Shown: positions 1 through 8,261 of the stretch, piece after piece
Layout of the letters: every line of letters begins with the position of its first letter
Position numbering within the stretch: position 1 is the stretch's first letter
Assembly (NCBI GenBank): GCA_023954475.1
Contig: JAMLHW010000013.1
Location: forward strand, 62,001-126,000
DNA length: 64,000 bases
Reading direction: 5' to 3'
Source: Anaerolineae bacterium
GTDB taxonomy: Bacteria; Chloroflexota; Anaerolineae; Promineifilales; Promineifilaceae
The notes under the pieces: generated by a model
The model's input: only the letters and a program-made list of their open reading frames with translations
Told to the model about the DNA's origin: nothing
The model's database searches: none
Program-made: the position numbers and the translations under genes

Positions 1-644
1 CGTCCCAGCAAGACAGCTTTTAATGTTGGAAATTGCGCACGTAACCGCTGTACCGCTTGCAGCAACAGCGCTTGACCTTTTAGCGGTCTGATATTAGCAA
101 CACAGACAATGCGTGGTGTGCCCATTTCAGGGAGACAGTGTGCGGCAGTCACGTTGATGATAACAGGTTCAATGCCATTATACGCAACGAATAATTTGTC
201 TTGCGGAATTTTTGCTTGCTCATGAAGAACGGTTGCTGTTTGCTGGGAGTTTGTGATGTAGGCTTGTAGCCAGTGCTTGTCGAGACGGCGACCAATCTGG
301 TTGATGCGCCGCGTACCGGAGCCGCGTTCTGCGCCTACCGTTGCCCTGACACCTGCACGTCGAGCGGCTATGGCCCAAGGTATCGGCCGAATCTGCCCGA
401 ACATGTAAACAACATCCGGCTTGTCTGCACGGATAATATGTTGCAGTTGGCGCAACTGCATTGGCCCTACAACGCGAACCGGTATGCTCAGTGGTTTGAG
501 CATTTCTCTCAAAGCGGGATTGTCGCCATTGGCCAGGATGACCGAACACCGTAAGGGATGGGGGTGAGCCTGGGCCATCAAGCGCACCATGGAGCGCTCC
601 GCACCACCAATACCCTGTCCGGCAAACAGAAAACATATTTTCAT
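1..644 (-). CDS. Glycosyltransferase family 4, 3' part missing at window edge
   Basis: This frame starts at ATG 644-642 and runs off the left edge, leaving about 214 residues. The N-terminus reads MKICFLFAGQGIGGAERSMV, the Rossmann start and GG-x-E loop typical of GT-B glycosyltransferases of family GT4. Near the edge lies NIRPLKGQALLL, matching the usual start of the C-terminal GT4 domain (xxRxxxxKG). The start codon overlaps the TGA of the preceding gene (ATGA), so the two are translationally coupled. By family and context it should add a sugar from a nucleotide donor to the growing glycan at the inner membrane face. Donor and acceptor cannot be read from the sequence. Confidence 0.85.
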   Translation of the reverse strand, partial: MKICFLFAGQGIGGAERSMVRLMAQAHPHPLRCSVILANGDNPALREMLKPLSIPVRVVGPMQLRQLQHIIRADKPDVVYMFGQIRPIPWAIAARRAGVRATVGAERGSGTRRINQIGRRLDKHWLQAYITNSQQTATVLHEQAKIPQDKLFVAYNGIEPVIINVTAAHCLPEMGTPRIVCVANIRPLKGQALLLQAVQRLRAQFPTLKAVLLG

Positions 645-1912
645 GTGCTGACTTGATTGGTGGTTTGAGCTTCGTACAATTCCTGTACAAAAGACAACAA
701 GCGCTCGGCGTGTCTATGGCGATTAAAGCATTCTTTGCCGCAGAGCCATCCCTGTCTTCCAATTCTGGCAGTCAATTCAGGATTATCAATAGCGTTGGCA
801 ATGATTGTGGCTGCTGCTTCGGAATCACCAGAGGGAAATAAAAAGGCGTTGACACCGTTGCGCAAATAATGGGCTATATCGCCTACATCGGCAGCAAAAA
901 CCGGTTTGCCGTTCTTGAGATATTCAACAAGACGGGTAGGAAAAGAGCACACTTCGGTTGCAGCATTCCGACGTGTCAGTAATAGTCCATCAGCTTCGAG
1001 CATTAATTGTTGCAAGTGCTTGTCATCGACGGCACCATGTAACATCACATGTTGCCCTAGCAACGGGTTTTGACGGATCTTATCCGCAAATTGTGCACCG
1101 ACAGCGTGCGCATCGTATCGGCCGATGATGTTGAGCGTGAAGTCCTTTTTGCGTTGAGCTAAATGCTCTGCAATTCCAATTAGTTGCTCAGGTGCATCTC
1201 TTGGAATCAAGCTACTCACTGTTGTTAACTGAAACGGTCGATGGTCTGTACGTGTCCGTGATTCGTTTGGTACACTCCAGTCTTCGATTGAAGGTATGAC
1301 AATTGTATTAGCACAACCTTGTTCGCGATACAGTTTCTCTAAACAATGCGTAATGGTGATCACGCCATCAAACTTTTGTGGCATCAATGTCTCGCCTACC
1401 ATCCAATCCCAATAGACCGGATTGAGCTTGCCGCCACGTCCGCTAAACTGACCAGACAATTCAGTGACATCTAAAACCGTGATGACGTTGTAGCGTTTGC
1501 ATAAGCTTATTAGCGGTAGAAGCATGGCAGCATTGCGACCATATCCAATCAGCATATCGAAGTTGCTATGAGCGAATTGCTTGCCTAATCTACGATATGT
1601 CGATGGTACTGAACCATAAAGACCGGCAAGCCATCGCATCTGATTCTGGATACGTTTTACAGTGCCTTTAGCAGAGGGCTTTAGATCAAAAAGCGCCATA
1701 TGTTCATGCTTGACGAACTTTAACTCACCATCAGTGTCATTAGCATGCGCGAGCATTGGGGCCATTGAATAAACGGAGACTTGCGCACCGACTTCATACA
1801 AGCCAAGTGCAAGATTGCGTATCCGTGCCGCTGCGGCACTACCCGATGGAAATGGAAAATGCCCCACTATTGCAATGTTTACTTCTGCAACGTTTACTTC
1901 TCGATTACTCAT
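641..1912 (-). CDS. Glycosyltransferase family 4
   Basis: This is a 423-residue GT-B type enzyme. An earlier in-frame start exists, but ATG 1912 fits better: it overlaps the end of the upstream acyltransferase by 8 bases, and the N-terminal strand begins just after it (NIAIVGHFPFPSGSAAAARI). The C-terminal half carries the GT4 donor-site region with FPTRLVEYLKNGKPVFA, containing the conserved Glu, followed by a DVGDIAHYL segment. No signal peptide or membrane span is evident, so it should work in the cytoplasm on a lipid-linked intermediate. It sits between an acyltransferase and another GT4. The sugar specificity is unknown. Confidence 0.85.
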   Translation of the reverse strand: MSNREVNVAEVNIAIVGHFPFPSGSAAAARIRNLALGLYEVGAQVSVYSMAPMLAHANDTDGELKFVKHEHMALFDLKPSAKGTVKRIQNQMRWLAGLYGSVPSTYRRLGKQFAHSNFDMLIGYGRNAAMLLPLISLCKRYNVITVLDVTELSGQFSGRGGKLNPVYWDWMVGETLMPQKFDGVITITHCLEKLYREQGCANTIVIPSIEDWSVPNESRTRTDHRPFQLTTVSSLIPRDAPEQLIGIAEHLAQRKKDFTLNIIGRYDAHAVGAQFADKIRQNPLLGQHVMLHGAVDDKHLQQLMLEADGLLLTRRNAATEVCSFPTRLVEYLKNGKPVFAADVGDIAHYLRNGVNAFLFPSGDSEAAATIIANAIDNPELTARIGRQGWLCGKECFNRHRHAERLLSFVQELYEAQTTNQVST

Positions 1913-2495
1913 TCGCGAAAAAATAGGATTCCAGCTCTTTTCGCAGTTGCCGACGATCAACTGCTGTTAAGGGGATCATCTTCTGCTGCGTTTTATGCAG
2001 ATAGTCGTCTAGTGACATGATCGAACGTCCAGGTACTCCAGCAATAACAGACTCGGTAGGAAAACGTCCCTTAACAACAGCACCCGCAGCAACGATAGAA
2101 TTGTCACCAATATGTGTGTCCGGTAGCAGAATCGCATTCATACCAATGAAACAGTTTGTGCCAATCGTAATCGGCCCAAACAAATTACCAAATTTGTTCA
2201 TGCCACTAATTTTGTCGCGGAAAAGACGCGTACTGCCATCATGTGTGATGAATTGAACACCATGGGTAACGGTGACGCGGTCACCGATTTGGATGAGATA
2301 AGGTTCACCACCAAAATTTCTGACGTCAGCAATCAGGTCACAGTTTATTCCGATTTTGGCACCGCGTTTACGCAAGAATTTATCTTTATGGTGCAAGCAA
2401 ACAACATAGAGGTCAAATGCATCCCATAGTTTTCGCACTAGGCGAATCAGCTTTGCCAGCAGAGGAAATCGATCCCAGCGGTTCGTAGGGCGCAT
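1905..2495 (-). CDS. Left-handed beta-helix O-acyltransferase
   Basis: This 196-residue protein has a C-terminal series of hexapeptide repeats (for example ITIGTNCFIGMNAILLP and IGDNSIVAAGAVV), the left-handed beta-helix of the maltose/galactoside O-acetyltransferase group. The conserved histidine region reads VQFITHDGSTR. It ends with VIAGVPGRSIM, the usual closing motif of this family. The likely reaction is O-acetylation of a sugar in the repeat unit. The gene lies in the AT-richer part of the cluster and contains no TCGGCCGA octamer. The acceptor is unknown. Confidence 0.85.
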   Translation of the reverse strand: MRPTNRWDRFPLLAKLIRLVRKLWDAFDLYVVCLHHKDKFLRKRGAKIGINCDLIADVRNFGGEPYLIQIGDRVTVTHGVQFITHDGSTRLFRDKISGMNKFGNLFGPITIGTNCFIGMNAILLPDTHIGDNSIVAAGAVVKGRFPTESVIAGVPGRSIMSLDDYLHKTQQKMIPLTAVDRRQLRKELESYFFANE

Positions 2496-2560
2496 AATTA
2501 GCTATTTAAAACAGTAGACCGCGTCGTATTGTGCCGCATCTCTGTTCTGACACATCAAAC

Positions 2561-3835
2561 TCAAGAATCCGACTCTTTTGGCATGAAAATGCAGGTGGGC
2601 AACCATTTTGTTGTCCGAGTATTATGCTTTGAAATCCACATTAGTAAGATATGTAGTCCAGACCCACCTACAACCAACAGGATTGGGTCGACGGTCGTTA
2701 CACGATATCTTATTGCAGGTGGTGCCAATATTGCTTGTAATATGCTGGTGCCAATGAAGATAAGGACTAGCAAAAAATACTGTTTGGAATTCCGGCGCAA
2801 TCTTAGTAATCCCATAAGCGCAAGAACAAGAAGGCCCATATAGGATATAGCACCCACAAGAGTGATAACACCAGCTCGATTGTTTACAAATGGATTCCAA
2901 TAAAGGAAAATGTTATTCAAAGCTATCGAAAGCGACTCCGTTGGGTTGTCAAGAAAAACGTCTAACATTTCACTTGTATAAAATGAGTTTTTCTCGACTT
3001 CAGTAAGGCTTAATGTTGGAACCAACTCCAACAGAGCATCAGCCTCTTCTAAATGGTGTTTAAGTCCTTCATTCAAACTACTGTATCCCACAGCTAAATT
3101 GAAGCCTGAATAGGTCGTCATCGGTACAAAAGCGCCATCGAAAACTTGATAATTACGATACATCCATGGTAAAAGTACAAGAATAAAACCGATTAGGTAT
3201 GTGAATGCGGAGAGTTTGCGTCGAGCCTTGGTACTCAGAAAAGCGATCCACAAAATGATAAATGGAACTGGTAGCAAGGCTGATGGACGACAAAGCGTAG
3301 CGATGCCTATAAACATGCCTGCAAATAGTGCGGATTGGGGCCCTTTGCTCCACAGCAAGATAACAAGAGCTAGCATGTAAAGAAATACAAAGAGAGTCTC
3401 TGTGAAAAGTTCACCAGTATAAAAAATCAAGAATGGGTAGCATGCTGCAAGTAACGCAGCTAGAAATCCGGCTTTCCTGTTATCAATCTTTTTGCCGATC
3501 CAAAAAACAAATACAATAGTTACCGTCGAAAGAACAGCCTGTAAAACGCGAACTGCAACTGCATTCTCTGATCCGAAAAGACGGTAAGCCAAAGATAGGA
3601 ACAGCGGGTACAAAGGAGGTCTAAATGCTTTGCCTTCCCAATTTTCAAATCTGCCGTCCTCCAAGATTGAAAGTGCAAGTGCATTGTATGCTTTGGAATC
3701 AGAGAGTGGTTGCCAGGTCGAACCGATGCCGGTTCCACTAACATATACTAGCAGGAGACGACTAATGAGTCCTATGAACAAAATCGCCAATAACGGTCGA
3801 TAATAGATTCTAAGGCTCTTTGCAATGGAGTTCAT
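2561..3835 (-). CDS. GT39/ArnT-like membrane glycosyltransferase
   Basis: This 424-residue protein has about ten predicted membrane spans. The first periplasmic loop carries an Asp-containing motif (LSDSKAYNALA) followed by FRPPLYPLFLSLAYRLFG, which matches the D-x-Y and RPPLYP pattern of the protein-mannosyltransferase/ArnT (GT39, GT-C) superfamily. Members use polyprenyl-phosphate sugars on the outer face of the membrane. An AGG is placed before ATG 3835. It lies between the Wzy-like gene and an acyltransferase, so a glycan-decorating role is the natural inference. Base composition is AT-rich compared with the core operon genes. Confidence 0.75.
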   Translation of the reverse strand: MNSIAKSLRIYYRPLLAILFIGLISRLLLVYVSGTGIGSTWQPLSDSKAYNALALSILEDGRFENWEGKAFRPPLYPLFLSLAYRLFGSENAVAVRVLQAVLSTVTIVFVFWIGKKIDNRKAGFLAALLAACYPFLIFYTGELFTETLFVFLYMLALVILLWSKGPQSALFAGMFIGIATLCRPSALLPVPFIILWIAFLSTKARRKLSAFTYLIGFILVLLPWMYRNYQVFDGAFVPMTTYSGFNLAVGYSSLNEGLKHHLEEADALLELVPTLSLTEVEKNSFYTSEMLDVFLDNPTESLSIALNNIFLYWNPFVNNRAGVITLVGAISYMGLLVLALMGLLRLRRNSKQYFLLVLIFIGTSILQAILAPPAIRYRVTTVDPILLVVGGSGLHILLMWISKHNTRTTKWLPTCIFMPKESDS

Positions 3836-3870
3836 GAAAGCCTGTTCTCTTTAGGTAACCAACTTGATAG

Positions 3871-5289
3871 TCATGCGTTGGCAGATTTTGATTTCCACGA
3901 TAACCAATTGTTGATCGATGAACTTTTTATATACGGGCGCGTTAAACACCGACCAAAACAACACCCAATCAGTATTAAGTCGTAGCTCTCTGGAAGCAAG
4001 AACATTCCGCCTACCAAAGACTTAAGGGTGATTAAAGCAATGATTATGTAAGATACTACGCTAAGTGGATCATCTCTATTTTTCGTCCAGGAGAATAGAA
4101 CATATGTTACGCCGACATAATAGACAAGAGAAAGTACCATACCACCTTTTAGGAATGGCATGAGAGCTCCCATATGCAGATGTCGGCGTACAAAAACTCC
4201 GTTTCCATCCCAAACGCCTAGACCTGTAAAACGAATTTCATCGAAAGTATAGGCTCCACCCATACCACGCCCTAATAGATATTCGCTGGGATTGAAGTCC
4301 TCAACCATATGGATGGCTTCTTCTACGCGTGATACATCTTGTGAGAGATAGCGTCTTATTAATGAGTCAGTTTGACCCCGAACCAATTCCGGGACCAGTA
4401 GTGACACAGTAATAAGTGCTAAAAATAATACTACCCCCCCTTGCCGATTGTTGGTATTAACTGAACTAGACACGGTCCTCAATTTGAATCTGTTTGCCAG
4501 CTTGGGCAACAAGAAAAGTGAGATACCAATCACGCTCAAGGCGTATGTCACACCAATACGCTTTTGAAAGAGAAGCTGCTGCAATAGCACAAAAGCTGCC
4601 ACGACCGCAGCGATGCCCACTAGTTTCCGACTTCGGAATGGTGCGATTAGCACAAATAGAACCCACCAGCCCAGAGCTCCTTGTAACTCATATGAAGTGG
4701 TTTCGACACCAATGCGCGCTTCATAACCATATCGAAGAATCAAACTATCGAGATTACTAAAACCGAGTGCATTGATGAAAACTGCCGTGAGCAATGTTAT
4801 GAGAAGGGTAACATAGCTATCCTTCCAAAAAGTTGGTTCGGAGCCAAGAACAATACCCAGCACAATGATGAAAAACGCAATGAAATCTCGTATTGTAGAG
4901 CTTGTTTCATTGGCTTGAAAGAAAAGCCCATAGATTAATGCAAATGTAGTTGTCACGGACAGCAAAATAAACCAAGCTTTGCCAAACGGAACAAATCTCT
5001 CAAGAAATCGTCCTTTTCCAATTGATCCGTAGCATAACGCGGCTGCTAGTAATGGAATTATCGATATAGCCGATGCTAGAGTGGCATACTCGTTAAGATT
5101 AGGGTCGATATTCAGTACAAACCAGGTTCTGGTGAGACTAAACAGTTGAGCCAGCAAAAAGATTGCAAATGCTAACGACCCCAAGAATCTCAGCATCTGT
5201 TCTCGGCGAATTCTATTTCGTTCAGCGCGGTACAATCTGCCGTGGCTTGTGAGACTTTTCGGGTCAATAAACTGCACTTGATCACGCAT
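3871..5289 (-). CDS. Multi-span membrane protein, candidate O-antigen polymerase (Wzy-like)
   Basis: This 472-residue protein has about 11-12 hydrophobic segments and a basic cytoplasmic N-terminus. A long polar loop near residues 310-380 contains EDFNPSEYLLGRGMG, resembling the large periplasmic loop of Wzy polymerases and WaaL ligases (the LLGxG pattern is common there). No enzyme motif is strictly diagnostic, so the call rests on topology and on a position next to a flippase and glycosyltransferases. GGAG stands 8 bases before ATG 5289. Composition is AT-rich and the octamer is absent, consistent with the fast-evolving, exchangeable part of such clusters. Confidence 0.6.
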   Translation of the reverse strand: MRDQVQFIDPKSLTSHGRLYRAERNRIRREQMLRFLGSLAFAIFLLAQLFSLTRTWFVLNIDPNLNEYATLASAISIIPLLAAALCYGSIGKGRFLERFVPFGKAWFILLSVTTTFALIYGLFFQANETSSTIRDFIAFFIIVLGIVLGSEPTFWKDSYVTLLITLLTAVFINALGFSNLDSLILRYGYEARIGVETTSYELQGALGWWVLFVLIAPFRSRKLVGIAAVVAAFVLLQQLLFQKRIGVTYALSVIGISLFLLPKLANRFKLRTVSSSVNTNNRQGGVVLFLALITVSLLVPELVRGQTDSLIRRYLSQDVSRVEEAIHMVEDFNPSEYLLGRGMGGAYTFDEIRFTGLGVWDGNGVFVRRHLHMGALMPFLKGGMVLSLVYYVGVTYVLFSWTKNRDDPLSVVSYIIIALITLKSLVGGMFLLPESYDLILIGCCFGRCLTRPYIKSSSINNWLSWKSKSANA

Positions 5290-5324
5290 TTGTACACTCC
5301 AGGTGGGCTTTGCATTCAGCTTTT

Positions 5325-5918
5325 TTAATTTGTCTCGCTGGATTTCCAGCCCATTTCATTATCAGGAATATCTTTAGTGACGACAGCGCCGGCACCGACC
5401 ACAGCGCATTCGCCGATGGTCACCCCTTTGAGGATGATGCTATGCGCACCAATAAAAGTTCGTCGGCCGATCGTGATCGCACCGGTCCGTACAGTTTTGT
5501 CTGGCCGCGCCAGCCGCGCCTCCGGGTCTATCGAATGAAAATCAGTGTCGTAGATGTTGACCCCACCACCGATAAAGACATCATCCTCAATTGTGACGCT
5601 TTCGGCGCACATGATAGTCGCATTGCTCATGCCTACATTGTTGCCAATCGTCAATTGGCCGTTGCGGGCGACCCAGATTCCCAGCCTGCGGTAGCCACCG
5701 GCCGGATTATCCGCAAAGCCGGATTTCCAGCGTCCATCGCGTCCAATCCGCACCGCAGCCTGATGATGAATGTGGAGATTGACCCAACCACGCACGCGCA
5801 GAGCGTCGGCCCCCTCCACGCCATTCAACCACAGCCGCAGGCGCGTGGCATAGGTTGTAACGGGAGTTACCAACCGCCCCCATACCACATGCAAGCCGGC
5901 GTAGATTTTTACTCTCAT
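5325..5918 (-). CDS. Left-handed beta-helix O-acyltransferase
   Basis: This 197-residue protein is of the hexapeptide-repeat acyltransferase family. A longer upstream reading is open, but its first 55 residues are an out-of-frame reading of the flippase gene. ATG 5918 overlaps the flippase TGA as ATGA and gives a normal N-terminus (MRVKIYAG). Repeats such as LTIGNNVGMSNATIMC and ITIGRRTFIGAHSIILKG are clear, and the active-site region reads GVNIYDTDFHSID with the conserved His. It probably O-acetylates the glycan. Unlike its downstream neighbours it has normal GC content and carries one octamer near 5463. Confidence 0.88.
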   Translation of the reverse strand: MRVKIYAGLHVVWGRLVTPVTTYATRLRLWLNGVEGADALRVRGWVNLHIHHQAAVRIGRDGRWKSGFADNPAGGYRRLGIWVARNGQLTIGNNVGMSNATIMCAESVTIEDDVFIGGGVNIYDTDFHSIDPEARLARPDKTVRTGAITIGRRTFIGAHSIILKGVTIGECAVVGAGAVVTKDIPDNEMGWKSSETN

Positions 5919-7201
5919 ACCGAAACTTGCACCTGCTGTTGCTCGTCGAGTATTGCAGCACGCGTTGCATGCAATACAAGTATCAAAGTTACAAAAAACA
6001 TGATAGACCCTGCAATCGCACCACCTAAGCTGACACCGACCAACGGGGCCATAAATTGGATACACAACCAGGGGAAAACCCATTTAGTCACGGCGAATAA
6101 TATGCGGAAAATGTAGAGGTGGCGCCATGTTTTCAGAACATAAAACGCGGTGGCAATGCCGTTGATGGCAGCCCATGCTATACCGGCAAATAAGGCGATG
6201 CGTACGGCCGGTAGTGCAGGTAAATATTCGGGAAACAAGTAATTGAATGCAGGAGGAATGACAATCCAACCGATAATAACTGCGGGCAGACTGACAATTA
6301 CCGAGGCGACACCGGTTCGAATAGAGTCAGCGCGTATAGTTTGGACATGACCGGATTGACCCAGTTTGAAGGTCATCTTGGGAGATGTGTAGGCGATAAT
6401 GGCAGCGGGTAGGGTTGTCATTGCCGTGATCACGGCGGCAACGGGTGCATACAGGCCAATGGTTTCCAACGTGCCGTAGCTGAGCAGCAGGACGCGATCG
6501 AAGCCCATTGCCAACACGGTCAGATAACCGGCTATGTAGAGAGGAATACCGGTTGCCAGCAGGAGTCGAAAATGGCGCCATCGGAAAGATTGCTTATTTC
6601 GTATCGGCCGAATCCTGTACATCATCAACAAAACAATCACTGCCAGGAGGGCAGCACGCACCACCATACCGACATAGCCCCACCAGAACACCAAAATCAA
6701 TGAAACGACATTCAGGATTGCTTCAGCAAATTGAACATATGACAGTTGCAGAAACTCGGAATTAGCGCGAAATGTGACCTCGAGATAGCTACGGTATGTC
6801 GAGGCCCACCAGATGACGCCCATGCAAACCAGCCCGATGCGCCATTCACTCTGTGATAATCCGGGCACAAAGGTCGCAATCAAAAAACCGATTGCACCGA
6901 TGACAGCAATCATAAACGCATAGCTGCGCGCTGCGCCGGCAATACCATATGCTGTCGTGCTATCGTCCTTGCCGAGAAAAAACGGCAATTCTCGATTCAA
7001 GCCACGCATCAAACCAAGGCGCGCTACATCGCTGTAAGAGAGAACCAGAATTAATGTCTGCCAGATGCCCATTTCGACCGGTGGTATCCACCCAAGAACG
7101 ACAATTGCAGATAACATAGTTGCCATCTTCACTACAAGAGATGATGCAGTGAAGAGAGCAAACGTGCGTTGGGAAGTCAATCGCTTGAAAATACTGTGCA
7201 T
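5915..7201 (-). CDS. Polysaccharide flippase (Wzx-like, MOP superfamily)
   Basis: This 428-residue protein has about 12 membrane spans and a short charged N-terminus (MHSIFKRLTSQRTF), the layout of Wzx/RfbX flippases of the multidrug/oligosaccharidyl-lipid/polysaccharide exporter superfamily. Its expected job is to move the undecaprenyl-linked repeat unit from the cytoplasmic to the outer face. That fits the Wzy-like protein and GT-C enzyme encoded downstream. Translation of the next acyltransferase is coupled by a 4-base overlap. Upstream lies the decayed methyltransferase. Confidence 0.85.
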   Translation of the reverse strand: MHSIFKRLTSQRTFALFTASSLVVKMATMLSAIVVLGWIPPVEMGIWQTLILVLSYSDVARLGLMRGLNRELPFFLGKDDSTTAYGIAGAARSYAFMIAVIGAIGFLIATFVPGLSQSEWRIGLVCMGVIWWASTYRSYLEVTFRANSEFLQLSYVQFAEAILNVVSLILVFWWGYVGMVVRAALLAVIVLLMMYRIRPIRNKQSFRWRHFRLLLATGIPLYIAGYLTVLAMGFDRVLLLSYGTLETIGLYAPVAAVITAMTTLPAAIIAYTSPKMTFKLGQSGHVQTIRADSIRTGVASVIVSLPAVIIGWIVIPPAFNYLFPEYLPALPAVRIALFAGIAWAAINGIATAFYVLKTWRHLYIFRILFAVTKWVFPWLCIQFMAPLVGVSLGGAIAGSIMFFVTLILVLHATRAAILDEQQQVQVSV

Positions 7202-7286
7202 ATGATAAAAGATGGGATTCGATTGTTAGGCATGAATTTCGCTTGAAGATAATTGTGTCGCGCAATTCAGCATTATATACCTACAA

Positions 7287-8198
7287 TTATTTGTGCTGAA
7301 GCTTGTTCATAGTCCTTCTGAACACATACCATGGGTGTCGAATCACGAAGTACGATGTTGAACGATTGATTCTTCTTCGTAGATGTAACTGTAATGGTCG
7401 TACAGAATAGTCTATATCATGACCTGTCAAACTACGGTTAGTTTTTGCTTGTGCCAATGCCGTAATGTAGTGTTTCCGAGGATCACTTCTTGGATGACCG
7501 TGCATTACCTGGTTTACAATTTCAAACCCGATTTTTTCAACGTTAATTCCAAAGCATTTCGCTGGTATACAAATGTGAGGGTTCAAAGGAGGTGTGAACC
7601 AACAGATTTGGTACTTCGATGAGAAAGGTAACCGTTATCTTTCAAAGTGATGATCGCAAATGAGTCAAATAGCATATTGGATCGGGAATATGTTCCAGTA
7701 CGTGAATCATAGACACCAAATCCAACTTTTTCTTTTCAGTGTAGTACTCTGAATGTAGTCTGGTAGTGTAGGAAAAGTTGGAATCCCGAGTTCAGTGTCC
7801 AGATATGTTCGATAGGCAATGCTTGGTTCGATACCGTATGATGTACATCCATAAAGTTTTTTTACTGCTATGATCAATTCTCCAGCGGCACAACCAATAT
7901 CAAGATGCACATCAATGACTGGAATATGGGACTCGATTACTTGAAGTAAATGGATTGTGCGGCGTCTCTCAAAATCAACTTTTTGGTCAGTTGGCAATTC
8001 CGTTCCTTGTTGCTCCACACGATAATCAGCTAAATAATAGTTTTCGAGATCATGTGACGAAGGCCTTGGCGATAAAAAGACCAATCCACACGAAGTGCAG
8101 ATCACATACGACAACACAGTATTATTGGTTTTCCAGTCAACGAATTTCTTCAAATGTTGACTGCCGCATACATCACACTTGCTGACTATTTCAGACAT
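7287..8198 (-). pseudogene. Decayed class I SAM methyltransferase with N-terminal zinc ribbon
   Basis: The frame opening at ATG 8198 encodes a four-cysteine ribbon (CDVCGSQHL and ICTSCGLVF), then DEL-like methyltransferase sequence with the SAM-binding LDIGCAAGELI, and stops near 7707. The missing remainder is found in other frames. LDLVSMIHVLEHIPD (motif II/III of the family) lies at about 7680-7725, LIEVPNLLVHTSFEPSHL at about 7565-7625, and VEKIGFEIVNQVMHGHPR at about 7480-7535. At least three frameshifts, near 7750, 7635 and 7545, are needed to read one protein of about 300 residues. The intact gene would have methylated a sugar or lipid-linked glycan. The region is AT-rich and free of the octamer. 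Confidence 0.85.
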
Positions 8199-8261
8199 GA
8201 AATAAGTACCTTTAAGCTACTTTCCTTACTGGACTGATGGATTTGGCAGAAAAAGGAGTAT

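Noticed and set aside
5310-6116. Long plus-strand open frame over the acyltransferase and flippase end
   Set aside because: It is antisense to two overlapping genes with clear family motifs and its translation shows no domain.
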